Source: Fibrobacter sp. UWR3 (GTDB taxonomy: Bacteria > Fibrobacterota > Fibrobacteria > Fibrobacterales > Fibrobacteraceae). From it: a stretch of DNA of 64,000 bases. Position 1 is the first letter of the stretch, and each line of letters starts with the position of its first letter. Both the position numbers and the translations under genes were made by a program. A model generated the notes under the pieces. That model was not told the origin of the DNA, searched no databases, and saw nothing but the letters and a program-made list of their open reading frames with translations. Location of the stretch: the NCBI RefSeq assembly GCF_900143055.1, contig NZ_FRCW01000005.1:1-64000 (forward strand). Reading direction: 5' to 3'. Positions 1 through 7,124 of this stretch are shown here, piece after piece.

Positions 1-3
1 AAA

Positions 4-35
4 AGCAAATTTTTCCCATAAAAGAAAAATTTGCT
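4..35. terminator. Hairpin, possible terminator
   Basis: A perfect 11-bp stem (AGCAAATTTTT and its complement) closes a 10-base loop just past the 3' end of the minus-strand gene at 85-687. The A/T runs could terminate in either direction. Its gene partner to the left lies outside the window. Confidence 0.5.
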
Positions 36-84
36 ACAACGCCTTATAAATCAAAGGGTTACGAGAAATTTAGGTACCCAAATG

Positions 85-687
85 TCATATAGGCCCAAAA
101 TCACGGTCGAAGTTTTTCTCGAATCGTAATCCGCCGTCAATGAAAAATCCATAATGGCCTTCGGGGTGAATTTGAAGACGGACGCCAATGTCGTCTTGGA
201 ATGTAAAGCTTTCCTTGTGGATTCCCTTGGTAATCATTTCGGTTATAAGACGATGCTTGTTTACAAAGCCAAAATAATTGTTGGGCACTACCGGGAAATA
301 GAGTGATCCATGTAATATAAATCCAATCACTTCTATAATTCGTAGGTACAGATCAATCGCAGTGAGCCCACACTTCGAAGTACAGGAGGAGTCTCTTGCT
401 GAAGTTGCAAAAGGGAGTGCAAGGACTAAAAACGGTAATTGGAATATGGATTCGTCTGAGATAGCTTGAAAGCGATCTGTGAACCCAATTTGAAAACGAA
501 AGATATCTATCCCCACTTCCATCCCATATTTTTCAAATGGTTGGAAATGCCATCCGTAACTTAAATCGCCAACGGGAGTGGTCCCTGTCAATGCCTGCGA
601 ATAACCACCTGATAAATAAACCCCATGTTCATTGCAAAAAGCGGATGTCGTCAAAAAGAGTAGGGCTATAATAAGGACTTTTTTCAT
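85..687 (-). CDS. Secreted protein of unknown function, 200 aa
   Basis: The protein begins MKKVLIIALLFLTTSAFC, a plausible signal peptide with cleavage near residue 18. The mature part starts with HGVYLSGGYSQAL, like the first beta strand of a small outer-membrane or surface protein. The family was not recognised. A hydrophobic stretch around residues 83-96 is followed by a Cys-rich segment SCTSKC. No Shine-Dalgarno sequence is visible before the ATG at 687. The gene follows dnaJ on the same strand, but the strong hairpin at 722-748 separates them, so it is probably an independent unit. Function cannot be assigned; an outer-membrane barrel-like role is only a guess from alternating aromatic residues. 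Confidence 0.65.
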   Translation of the reverse strand: MKKVLIIALLFLTTSAFCNEHGVYLSGGYSQALTGTTPVGDLSYGWHFQPFEKYGMEVGIDIFRFQIGFTDRFQAISDESIFQLPFLVLALPFATSARDSSCTSKCGLTAIDLYLRIIEVIGFILHGSLYFPVVPNNYFGFVNKHRLITEMITKGIHKESFTFQDDIGVRLQIHPEGHYGFFIDGGLRFEKNFDRDFGPI

Positions 688-720
688 ATAAAACTTAAAA
701 TGTCATTTTAAAAATAATAT

Positions 721-748
721 AAAAAATCCCGGGCGTCGCAGCCCGGGA
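721..748 (-). terminator. Terminator after dnaJ
   Basis: An 8-bp perfect stem TCCCGGGC/GCCCGGGA with a six-base loop is followed on the minus strand by a run of T (721-726 as A on plus). It lies 26 bases past the dnaJ stop codon. Confidence 0.85.
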
Positions 749-773
749 TAATTTTTTACGATGAAATTGCGCG

Positions 774-1919
774 TCACTTGAACAGATTCTTCATCTTTTC
801 AAGGAAGCTCTCTTCCTGCGCGGATTCCTTGTCGTGCCTGAGTTCCGCGAGTTTCTGGTAGAGTTCCTTCTCTTCGCGGCTCAAGTCCTTCGGGATTTCC
901 ACGCCGATGTTCACGTAGAGGCTTCCACGGTCGCCGCGCTTGTTCAGCGGGTACAGGCCCTGTTCACGCAGGCGCAAAATGCTTCCGGCCTGGGTGCCGG
1001 CAGCAATCTTGATCTGCACTTCGCCACCATCCAGCGTCGGGATACGCTGCGTTCCGCCAAGGACCAGCTTGTGGACCGGCACCTTGATTTCGCAGTGCAA
1101 ATCGTCACCTTCGCGGCTGTAGAAGTCGTCGGGTTTTTCGGCAATCACAGCCAGCAAGTCGCCGCAGGCACCGCCACGGGGCCCGCAGTTGCCTTCGCCA
1201 CGCAGGTTCAGGTACTGTCCTTCGGCAACGCCCGCCGGAATCTTGATGGAAATCTCTTCCGTTTCCTGCACACGGCCTTCGCCATGGCAGTTGCTACACG
1301 GTTTCGCGATAACTTCACCCGTACCGTTACAGGTGGGGCAGGCGCTCTCGGTAATCATCTGGAAGAATCCGCCTGTAGAGCGGCGCACACGACCCGTTCC
1401 ATGACAAGTGCTGCATTCCTTGATGTCCTGGCCGCCCTTGCCGTTACATTCCGTACACGGCGTGTAGCGTTTCAGGCGAACCTTCTTGGTGCAACCCTCG
1501 AAGATTTCCTTGTAGCTGAGCGCCACCTTGATCTGCAAATCGTTTCCGCGCGGAGGCCCGGCCTTTCGTGAGCTCCTGCGGCCACCGCCGCCAAAGCCAC
1601 CGAATCCGCCACCGAAAATATCGCCAAAGTTCGCGAAGATATCCTCGAAACTGAATCCCTGGCCGCCGAATCCGCCGCCACCAAAACCGCCACCGGGGGC
1701 GTTGAAGCCGAACTGGTCATACTGCTTACGCTTCTCGGGGTTGCTGAGCACGTCGTAGGCCTCGGCAGCCTCCTTGAACTTCTCTTCGGCTTCCTTGTCG
1801 CCCGGGTTCTTGTCCGGGTGGTACTTGATGGCAAGTTTCTTGTAGGCGTGCTTGATCTCGTCAGCACTCGCGTCCTTGCCGACGCCTAGAACTTCGTAAT
1901 AATCTCTTTTTTCAGCCAT
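774..1919 (-). CDS. dnaJ: Chaperone DnaJ (Hsp40)
   Basis: Type I co-chaperone that delivers unfolded clients to DnaK and stimulates its ATPase. All three parts of the family are visible in order: an N-terminal J domain with the HPD motif ([10 protein letters not shown] near residue 33), a Gly/Phe-rich region (about residues 75-115), and a zinc-binding domain with four CxxCxGxG repeats ([32 protein letters not shown]), then the C-terminal substrate-binding barrel. The length of 381 aa is normal. It lies downstream of dnaK on the same strand but a hairpin at 1943-1976 sits between them, so the two genes may be only partly co-transcribed. grpE is unlinked, about 11 kb away. Confidence 0.97.
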   Translation of the reverse strand: MAEKRDYYEVLGVGKDASADEIKHAYKKLAIKYHPDKNPGDKEAEEKFKEAAEAYDVLSNPEKRKQYDQFGFNAPGGGFGGGGFGGQGFSFEDIFANFGDIFGGGFGGFGGGGRRSSRKAGPPRGNDLQIKVALSYKEIFEGCTKKVRLKRYTPCTECNGKGGQDIKECSTCHGTGRVRRSTGGFFQMITESACPTCNGTGEVIAKPCSNCHGEGRVQETEEISIKIPAGVAEGQYLNLRGEGNCGPRGGACGDLLAVIAEKPDDFYSREGDDLHCEIKVPVHKLVLGGTQRIPTLDGGEVQIKIAAGTQAGSILRLREQGLYPLNKRGDRGSLYVNIGVEIPKDLSREEKELYQKLAELRHDKESAQEESFLEKMKNLFK

Positions 1920-1942
1920 TTTTGCGCTCGCTCTTTTTACGC

Positions 1943-1976
1943 AAAAAGGATTGCTCCCTAAAAGAGAGCCAATCCT
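1943..1976 (-). terminator. Hairpin terminator or attenuator between dnaK and dnaJ
   Basis: On the minus strand AGGATT-G-GCTC pairs with GAGC-AATCCT (one bulged base) and is followed by TTTTTG. It is placed to end most dnaK transcripts before dnaJ, giving more DnaK than DnaJ. Confidence 0.7.
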
Positions 1977-2029
1977 TTCTGTATGAGGCCGATAACCGGC
2001 GACACACCGATTACCTGCCGTACGCTTAA

Positions 2030-3931
2030 TTAGTCAACCACTTCCGCGTCGACGACTTCCGGACCGTCGCCCTTCTTGTCGTTCTTCGGCTGTTCAGAAG
2101 CGCCCGGCTGCGGACCCGGCTGAGCCTGGTTTGCACCGGCGGCCTGGGCCATGGAGCTGATCATGCCCTGGAGCTTGTCCATAGCGGCCTTGATCTCTTC
2201 CTTGGTGCCGTTGTCCTTCTTGGCCTTGATATCGTCGATGGCAGCCTGCAGCTGGCTCTTGGTGTCAGCCGGCAACTTGTCGCCAAATTCCTTGAGCTGA
2301 CCTTCGGCCTGGTAAGCCATCTGTTCGGCCTGGTTCCTGATGTCCACCAGTTCGCGCTGTTCCTTGTCCTTGGCAGCGTTGGCTTCGGCATCCTTCACCA
2401 TCTTGTTGATTTCGTCTTCGGAAAGGCCGCTGGAAGAAGTAATCTTGATGGACTGTTCCTTGCCGGTTTCCTTGTCCTTGGCGGACACGTGCACAATGCC
2501 GTTCGCGTCGATATCGAAGGTCACTTCGATCTGCGGCACGCCACGCGGCTTCTTCGGGAGGTCGGTCAAGTCGAACTTGCCGAGCGTACGGTTGTCGCGG
2601 GCAAATTCGCGTTCGCCCTGCAGCACGTGAATCGTCACGGCCGGCTGGTTGTCTTCGGCGGTAGAGAACACCTGGCTCTTCTTGGTCGGAATCGTGGTGT
2701 TACGGTCGATGAGCTTGGTCATCACGCCACCGAGGGTCTCGATACCCAGAGAAAGCGGGGTCACGTCGAGGAGCAACACGTCCTTCACGGAGGAGTCGCC
2801 GCTAAGCACGGCACCCTGGACGGCGGCACCGATAGCCACCACTTCGTCCGGGTTCACAGTCTTGTTCGGTTCCTTGCCGAAGAACTTCTTCACGGCTTCC
2901 TGAACGGCCGGAATACGGGTAGAACCACCGACGAGAATCACTTCGTCGATTTCGCTCATGGAGAGGCCGGAGTCGGCGATAGCCTTGCGGCACGGTTCCA
3001 TGGAGCGTTCCACGAGGTGAGCGGTGAGCTGGTCAAACTTTGCACGGCTGAGCGTGAGGTCCAAGTGTTTCGGGCCCGAAGCGTCGGCAGTGATGAAGGG
3101 GAGGTTGATGTTCGTGGAAGTCGTGGCAGAAAGGTCGATCTTGGCCTTTTCGGCGGCGTCCTTCAAACGCTGCAGGGCCATCTTGTCCTTCTTCAGGTCG
3201 ATGCCCGGATTGTCCTTCTTGAATTCGTCGTTGATCCAGTCGATAATCACTTCGTCGAAGTTGTCACCGCCGAGCATCGTATCGCCGTTGGTGGCCTTCA
3301 CGCTGAACATGCCGTCGTCGATTTCCAGGATAGAGATATCGAACGTACCGCCACCGAGGTCATACACGGCGACCTTTTCGCTCTTCTTGGAGTCAAGACC
3401 GTAGGCAAGTGCAGCAGCCGTCGGTTCGTTCACGATACGCAGCACTTCGAGGCCTGCAATCTTGCCGGCGTCCTTCGTAGCCTGACGCTGGGAGTCGTTA
3501 AAGTAGGCAGGGACCGTAATCACGGCCTGCGTCACCGGCTGGCCCAGGTAGTCCTCGGCAATCTTCTTCATGGTCTGGAGAACCATGGCCGAGATCTCGG
3601 GAGGAGCGAACTGCTTGTCGTCCACCTGCACGCGCACCGGGTCAGAACCCGTGCCCACCAGCTTGTAGGGCATGTTCTTTTCGGCTGCGGAGCATTCGCC
3701 GGCCGTACGGCCCATGAAACGCTTGATGGAATATATTGTCTTTTCGGGGTTGGTGATGGCCTGGCGCTTTGCCACGTGACCCACCAGACGTTCGCCGTTC
3801 TTGCCGAAAGCGACAATGGACGGGGTGGTGCGGAAACCTTCCGCGTTAGCGATGACGACCGGCTTGCCGCCTTCCATCACGGACACGCAGCTGTTGGTCG
3901 TACCAAGGTCAATACCGATAATCTTGCTCAT
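2030..3931 (-). CDS. dnaK: Chaperone DnaK (Hsp70)
   Basis: ATP-dependent Hsp70 chaperone. The 633-residue protein starts [15 protein letters not shown], the phosphate-1 loop of the actin-like ATPase, and carries the further Hsp70 signatures [15 protein letters not shown] and [14 protein letters not shown]. The substrate-binding domain starts after the [15 protein letters not shown] linker, followed by the helical lid, and the tail ends EVVDAEVVD as in most bacterial DnaK. The frame is open a further 14 codons upstream, but the ATG at 3931 is preferred because AGGAG lies seven bases before it and the protein then begins like its family. No CIRCE (HrcA) repeat was found upstream, so heat control is probably by another route. 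Confidence 0.98.
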   Translation of the reverse strand: MSKIIGIDLGTTNSCVSVMEGGKPVVIANAEGFRTTPSIVAFGKNGERLVGHVAKRQAITNPEKTIYSIKRFMGRTAGECSAAEKNMPYKLVGTGSDPVRVQVDDKQFAPPEISAMVLQTMKKIAEDYLGQPVTQAVITVPAYFNDSQRQATKDAGKIAGLEVLRIVNEPTAAALAYGLDSKKSEKVAVYDLGGGTFDISILEIDDGMFSVKATNGDTMLGGDNFDEVIIDWINDEFKKDNPGIDLKKDKMALQRLKDAAEKAKIDLSATTSTNINLPFITADASGPKHLDLTLSRAKFDQLTAHLVERSMEPCRKAIADSGLSMSEIDEVILVGGSTRIPAVQEAVKKFFGKEPNKTVNPDEVVAIGAAVQGAVLSGDSSVKDVLLLDVTPLSLGIETLGGVMTKLIDRNTTIPTKKSQVFSTAEDNQPAVTIHVLQGEREFARDNRTLGKFDLTDLPKKPRGVPQIEVTFDIDANGIVHVSAKDKETGKEQSIKITSSSGLSEDEINKMVKDAEANAAKDKEQRELVDIRNQAEQMAYQAEGQLKEFGDKLPADTKSQLQAAIDDIKAKKDNGTKEEIKAAMDKLQGMISSMAQAAGANQAQPGPQPGASEQPKNDKKGDGPEVVDAEVVD

Positions 3932-4275
3932 AATGAGTCTCCTATTTTTAAATTCTTGCCGCCCGCGAATCAATCTGAACGGGGCGATTTTTTACGCCCA
4001 TACACAAGCAAAACCCGTGCCAAATGCTAATAACTGGCAAAAAACGGCCATTTCGTTTCGTTCTGAAACAACGAAAGCCTCTAAATCGGGGCAAAAAAGG
4101 CGTGTTTCATATTAAAACACTCTGTGTAGGAGGGGAGGGGGAGGCATCCCCCTGCCTTCAGCTGCATCGTCATGGCGGCCTAGAGCCGCCATCTCCTCGC
4201 ATCTTCCGTCACCCCCTCGCCTAGGTGGCTCCGCCCCCTAATACCCCCGTTTTCCTCAATCTATCCAGCCTAAAC
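3932..4275. other. Non-coding spacer between dnaK and the FISUMP lipoprotein
   Basis: A 420-bp spacer between divergent genes. It contains a G/C-rich stretch at 4128-4165 of the form GGGGGAGG-N-ATCCCCCTGCC, shared with 9331-9362, and a hairpin ATGGCGGC-ctaga-GCCGCCAT at about 4172-4192. No convincing gene or sigma-70 promoter for dnaK was recognised. Confidence 0.5.
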
Positions 4276-4303
4276 GTCATGCCGCACTAGATGCGGCTCC
4301 TCC
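4276..4303. repeat. REP-like palindrome (GTCAT...TCC family)
   Basis: GTCAT followed by the stem GCCGCA-ctaga-TGCGGC and TCCTCC. It shares the framing bases but not the stem sequence with the elements at 9419, 10928, 11027, 11288, 42336 and 57062; the two stem arms change together. Confidence 0.7.
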
Positions 4304-4352
4304 TATCTTTTCGAATAATGTATATTTCCGCAAAATGGAAGTTGGAGGACAT

Positions 4353-5486
4353 ATGAAGAAGTTTGGACTTTTGTCATCGTTAAAATGCGTTGGGCACATC
4401 GGTATGGTGTTCTTTATCGCAAGTATCTTTCTCTTGGCCGCCTGTGATGATGAGAGCAGTTTTGCCCCGCGCGACGACGAGTCGTCCAGCAGTATCGAAG
4501 ACGTCACACCGCAGTCGAGCGAAGACGAGACAAGTGTGTCCAGTAGCTCTGCCAAGTCTTCTTCTTCAGTCAACGCGAAGTCGAGCGAATCAGCGAAGTC
4601 TTCTTCCAGTAGCGTCACACCGAAGTCGAGCGTGAGCGAGACAAGTGTGTCCAGTAGCAATGCAAAATCCAGCAGCAGTACGAAGTCTTCCTCGAGCGTT
4701 GCGTCTAGCAGTTCCGTGAAGTCCTCTTCCAGCGTTACACAGCAGTCCAGTAGCAGTGCGAAGTCTTCCTCGTCGGTGCCGTTGAGCAGTAGTGAATATG
4801 TGCCATTCGATCATACGGTAACTTTGGGTGAAATGAGAGACGAATATAAGAAGTTTACAGACGAGCGCAATGGCCGCACCTATTATTACCTCACCATAAG
4901 GGGCAAGAACTCGAAGGGAGAGCAGGATTCTGTGACTGTGATGGCAGAAAACTTGAATATTGGCAAGATGGTTGGTATTACAAAAGATCAGGCGGACGAC
5001 GCGACAATTGAACGTTACTGCTATGATAGGGATACTACAAATTGCGATCGTTATGGTGGCCTCTACCAGTGGGCCGAGATGATGCAACTGCCGAGTGAAT
5101 GCAACACCAAGAGCTGCGCCGATTTAATCCAGCCGAACCACCAGGGAATTTGCCCGGATGGCTGGCGCCTTTTGACTCAGGAAGATTTTTATATAGTGAT
5201 TAATGCTGATGGCAACACGCATGGAATTGCGGGGGTCCGTTCTTCGTATGGATTTAACGGGTTCAATTCTACAGGTTATTCCCTCGTCGGCGCCGGTGTT
5301 GTTTGGGATCGTAGATGTGAAAGTATTCAACAAACTACCTATTGGTATTATCCTGAAGAATCTCCGACAAATCCTGATGAAAAAGTTCTTTCCGCAGCAA
5401 CCTCATATTCTTCAACTGGTTTAAATGAATATAAAGTGCAGAAGCATCACGGTTTCTCCGTCCGCTGTACTAAGTTAGAGGAATAA
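4353..5486 (+). CDS. FISUMP-domain lipoprotein, copy A
   Basis: Secreted lipoprotein of 377 aa. The signal peptide ends in the lipobox LAAC (Cys about residue 31). A low-complexity linker of SSSS, KSSSS and PKSS repeats (about residues 45-150) follows, typical of Fibrobacter surface proteins, and then a C-terminal FISUMP domain (about 160-377) with the hallmarks VMAENLNIG, ERYCYDRD, YGGLYQWAEMMQ, GICPDGWRLLTQEDF and FSVRCTKLEE. ATG at 4353 is chosen over an in-frame ATG at 4335 because TTGGAGGACAT precedes it; a TATATT box lies at 4321-4326. The function of FISUMP domains is not established; surface binding is assumed. A paralogue in inverted orientation lies at 10113-11366. Confidence 0.9.
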   Translation: MKKFGLLSSLKCVGHIGMVFFIASIFLLAACDDESSFAPRDDESSSSIEDVTPQSSEDETSVSSSSAKSSSSVNAKSSESAKSSSSSVTPKSSVSETSVSSSNAKSSSSTKSSSSVASSSSVKSSSSVTQQSSSSAKSSSSVPLSSSEYVPFDHTVTLGEMRDEYKKFTDERNGRTYYYLTIRGKNSKGEQDSVTVMAENLNIGKMVGITKDQADDATIERYCYDRDTTNCDRYGGLYQWAEMMQLPSECNTKSCADLIQPNHQGICPDGWRLLTQEDFYIVINADGNTHGIAGVRSSYGFNGFNSTGYSLVGAGVVWDRRCESIQQTTYWYYPEESPTNPDEKVLSAATSYSSTGLNEYKVQKHHGFSVRCTKLEE

Positions 5487-5507
5487 TCAAAAATTTTGAA
5501 AATAATT

Positions 5508-5540
5508 ACAACGCACCCCGAGGTGCGCTGTAGTTGTTTT
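5508..5540 (+). terminator. Terminator after FISUMP lipoprotein A
   Basis: Stem CGCACC/GGTGCG with outer ACA/TGT pairs, followed by GTTGTTTT. The same structure with changed loop bases follows copy B at 10066-10093, so it belongs to the duplicated module. Confidence 0.75.
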
Positions 5541-5601
5541 ATCCTAAACGGAATTTTTCACAAATTCCACACGAAAAGTTTTAACTAAAAAGGCAAAAAA
5601 C

Positions 5602-5910
5602 ATGTCCAAGAACGTCAAGTCCAACAACAAGAACACCAAGAAATCCGCTTCCAAGTCCAAGAAGTCCACCCGCAATATCTATAAAATCGAGTCTCTCGAA
5701 CCGCGCCTGATGATGGACGCCGAGCCGCTCGATTCGGCCCTCGAACCCAACCTTGACATAGAGCAGTTCGACTCGTACGTGGAGCAGATTGGCAATCTTT
5801 CGGATTCCATCGGTGAGAAGGCTGCCGAATCCCTTGGACAGTTCAACAAGATTGATTTTACCCAGTTCCATCTGGCGGACAAGGCCAATGCCGCTGTTGA
5901 AATGCCGTAA
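5602..5910 (+). CDS. Short LEPR-motif protein, copy A
   Basis: A 102-residue protein with a Lys/Ser-rich basic N-terminus, then KIESLEPRLMMDAEPLD, which matches the LEPR-XLL type N-terminal motif that elsewhere starts very large exported proteins. Here the protein stops about 60 residues after the motif. It is nearly identical to the 118-residue protein encoded at 9642-9998 until the last few residues, where copy A ends EMP. It lies 115 bp downstream of FISUMP lipoprotein A, the same order as in copy B. An AAAAAGG ribosome site precedes the ATG. It may be a truncated N-terminus of a former giant protein or a genuine short partner of the lipoprotein. Confidence 0.7.
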   Translation: MSKNVKSNNKNTKKSASKSKKSTRNIYKIESLEPRLMMDAEPLDSALEPNLDIEQFDSYVEQIGNLSDSIGEKAAESLGQFNKIDFTQFHLADKANAAVEMP

Positions 5911-5990
5911 AAAGGCGCTTTTACAAAGAATTCGGCATTTTTCTTCCAAAAATACAAAACAGAATTAAACAAAAATACAAAACAAAACTT

Positions 5991-6014
5991 GACAATTTTA
6001 CAAAACAAATTGTC
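5991..6014 (-). terminator. Palindrome downstream of the antitoxin-like gene
   Basis: Perfect 8-bp stem GACAATTT-tacaaaac-AAATTGTC. On the minus strand it follows the stop codon of the 61-codon gene at 6060-6245 and is followed by a T-rich tract, so it may terminate that transcript. Confidence 0.45.
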
Positions 6015-6059
6015 TTAATTGGCAACCTTAGTGACCAACTAATTTTTTGGGGGGAGGGG

Positions 6060-6245
6060 CTAGAATTTCTTCCGAACGTCAGCAGCAGAAAGCCAGCCGC
6101 CCTGCTCGGCAGATCGTTCACCCTCGGCAAGAGCCTTCTGGAGTTGCATTTCTGACTGAAGAAAGTTGGCATATTCCTTTTCGAAAGTCCCTTTCTGCTT
6201 AGGGTCCGCCATAATCCTATCAAAGGTCGATGTTTGTTTTATCAT
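6060..6245 (-). CDS. Orphan antitoxin-like protein, 61 aa
   Basis: Small protein starting MIKQTSTFDRIMADPKQ and ending ALAEGERSAEQGGWLSAADVRKKF. The C-terminal pattern (alternating acidic helix, GGWLSAADVR) resembles the toxin-binding tail of small type II antitoxins, but no exact family was recognised. No toxin gene adjoins its 3' side, so it is an orphan. Expression is supported by a consensus promoter at 6252-6280 whose -10 box ends six bases before the ATG, with no ribosome site, which predicts a leaderless mRNA. It sits with a degraded ORF (6312-6386) and an intact toxin-antitoxin pair (6390-6916). Confidence 0.55.
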   Translation of the reverse strand: MIKQTSTFDRIMADPKQKGTFEKEYANFLQSEMQLQKALAEGERSAEQGGWLSAADVRKKF

Positions 6246-6251
6246 GTTTCA

Positions 6252-6280
6252 AATCTATTTTCAGATTATCCTATTGTCAA
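6252..6280 (-). promoter_or_regulatory. Sigma-70 type promoter of the orphan antitoxin
   Basis: TTGACA, 17-base spacer, TAGATT, read on the minus strand; the ATG at 6245 begins six bases after the -10 box. Confidence 0.7.
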
Positions 6281-6311
6281 GAGATTGGTTTTATCATGAA
6301 AAAAATCTTGC

Positions 6312-6386
6312 ATTGAAGCTATCTCCGAACTCAAAAACGGAGCACCCGTAGCCGATGCAGAAGAATTCATCAAAAGATTGATGTAA
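6312..6386 (+). pseudogene. Relic of a small antitoxin-like gene (3' end only)
   Basis: Twenty-four codons read IEAISELKNGAPVADAEEFI and end KRLM then TAA. There is no start codon and a stop lies five codons upstream in the same frame. The ELKxGxPVxDAEEFxxRL pattern is like the end of type II antitoxins. It is read as the decayed remains of a former toxin-antitoxin gene. Confidence 0.4.
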
Positions 6387-6389
6387 TCG

Positions 6390-6653
6390 TCAAACGTCTT
6401 CGTAATGTCCTTTGCACGAAAGGATATCGATGAACTCGCCGTTGATACGATAAATTAGCCGATTTGCGTCGTCGATTCTGCGGCTCCAGAATCCGCTGAG
6501 GTTGCCCTTCAATGCTTCGGGTTTTCCGATGCCTTCAAAATTGTTGCGTTCAATGTCTTTAACAAGCTGGTTAACTCTTTTTAGAGTCTTTTTGTCTTGT
6601 GTTTGCCAGTAGAGGTAGTCGTCCCAAGCTTTGTCTGACCAAATTTTCTTCAT
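6390..6653 (-). CDS. yoeB: YoeB-family mRNA interferase toxin
   Basis: RelE-superfamily toxin of 87 aa that cleaves mRNA in the ribosomal A site. The residues catalytic in E. coli YoeB are all present at the same numbers: Glu46 (KPEALKG), Arg65 (DDANRLIYRI), His83 and Tyr84 (SCKGHY). The toxin therefore looks active. Its ATG overlaps the antitoxin stop codon by one base (TGATG), so the two are translationally coupled. The partner is of RelB/DinJ type, not the YefM type usual for YoeB. Confidence 0.92.
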   Translation of the reverse strand: MKKIWSDKAWDDYLYWQTQDKKTLKRVNQLVKDIERNNFEGIGKPEALKGNLSGFWSRRIDDANRLIYRINGEFIDILSCKGHYEDV

Positions 6654-6916
6654 CAGTCATCTACCTCAATAAGTTCGTGTTCAACCCCCTTCCCGGCGTT
6701 GAGCTGTTCGATGCCTTTCTTGAGGGCTTCGATGTCGCTTGCGTTGTAGCGGGGGGAGGGCTCGCGGACTTCAAAGGGGATGCGGCGCTCGTTGATGACA
6801 TTTTTCACGAACATGTAAATGGCGGCAGAAGTGGACAGCCCCACATTGCTGCAGAACTTGTCGAAGCTTTCTTTGTCCTTGCTGTCGATGCGTGCGGATA
6901 TCGTTGCCTGTGCCAT
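6653..6916 (-). CDS. dinJ: RelB/DinJ-family antitoxin
   Basis: Antitoxin of 87 aa. The N-terminal part MAQATISARIDSKDKESFDK is the ribbon-helix-helix DNA-binding segment of the RelB/DinJ family, followed by GLSTSAAIYMFVKNVINERRIPFEV, the family's helical signature, and an acidic tail that would wrap the toxin. It is the first gene of the pair and probably represses its own promoter (6941-6969). A ribosome site AAGGAG lies seven bases before the ATG. Confidence 0.9.
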   Translation of the reverse strand: MAQATISARIDSKDKESFDKFCSNVGLSTSAAIYMFVKNVINERRIPFEVREPSPRYNASDIEALKKGIEQLNAGKGVEHELIEVDD

Positions 6917-6940
6917 TTAATGCTCCTTTGTTACCTTACA

Positions 6941-6969
6941 AATATACATTTATTGACTGCAAAAAGCAA
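6941..6969 (-). promoter_or_regulatory. Promoter of the dinJ/yoeB operon
   Basis: On the minus strand TTGCTT, 17-base spacer, TATATT, about 25 bases upstream of the antitoxin ATG. Binding by the antitoxin is likely by family analogy. Confidence 0.6.
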
Positions 6970-7049
6970 TAATTTTTAATAAAAATACTGCAATTTTATT
7001 CAATATTCTGCAATTTGCGTAAAACTGCATTAAACATTGACGCTAAAAA

Positions 7050-7082
7050 CCCCGGCCTTCTTTACGAGAGGTCGGGGCTTTT
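7050..7082 (-). terminator. Hairpin downstream of GH43, first half of a repeated 3' element
   Basis: Stem CCCCGGCCT/AGGTCGGGG with a ten-base loop, T-tracts on both sides. It is followed by TTAAATGCGGGGGAGG. The same order (hairpin, TAAATnGCGGGGGAG) occurs after grpE at 12889-12958. Confidence 0.7.
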
Positions 7083-7086
7083 AAAT

Positions 7087-7121
7087 GCGGGGGAGGCTGC
7101 GCGCGGTTTAAGATCCGCGGG
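7087..7121. repeat. GCGGGGGAG repeat, variant copy
   Basis: GCGGGGGAGGCTGCGCGCGG, related to copies at 11812-11838 and 12930-12958. It lies directly before the GH43 stop codon region. Confidence 0.5.
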
Positions 7122-7124
7122 AAC

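Noticed and set aside
2489-4030. A 513-codon open frame antisense to dnaK (and other long antisense frames, for example opposite GH43, fba and FabF).
   Set aside because: They mirror strongly biased codons of well-identified genes on the other strand; their protein sequences show no domain, signal peptide or ribosome site.
3932-4120. Possible CIRCE (HrcA) operator upstream of dnaK.
   Set aside because: No TTAGCACTC-N9-GAGTGCTAA-like pair was found on reading both strands of the spacer.
5911-6059. Extra gene in the repeated AAAATACAAAACA tract.
   Set aside because: Low-complexity A-rich DNA without a supported start; better explained as terminator and spacer.
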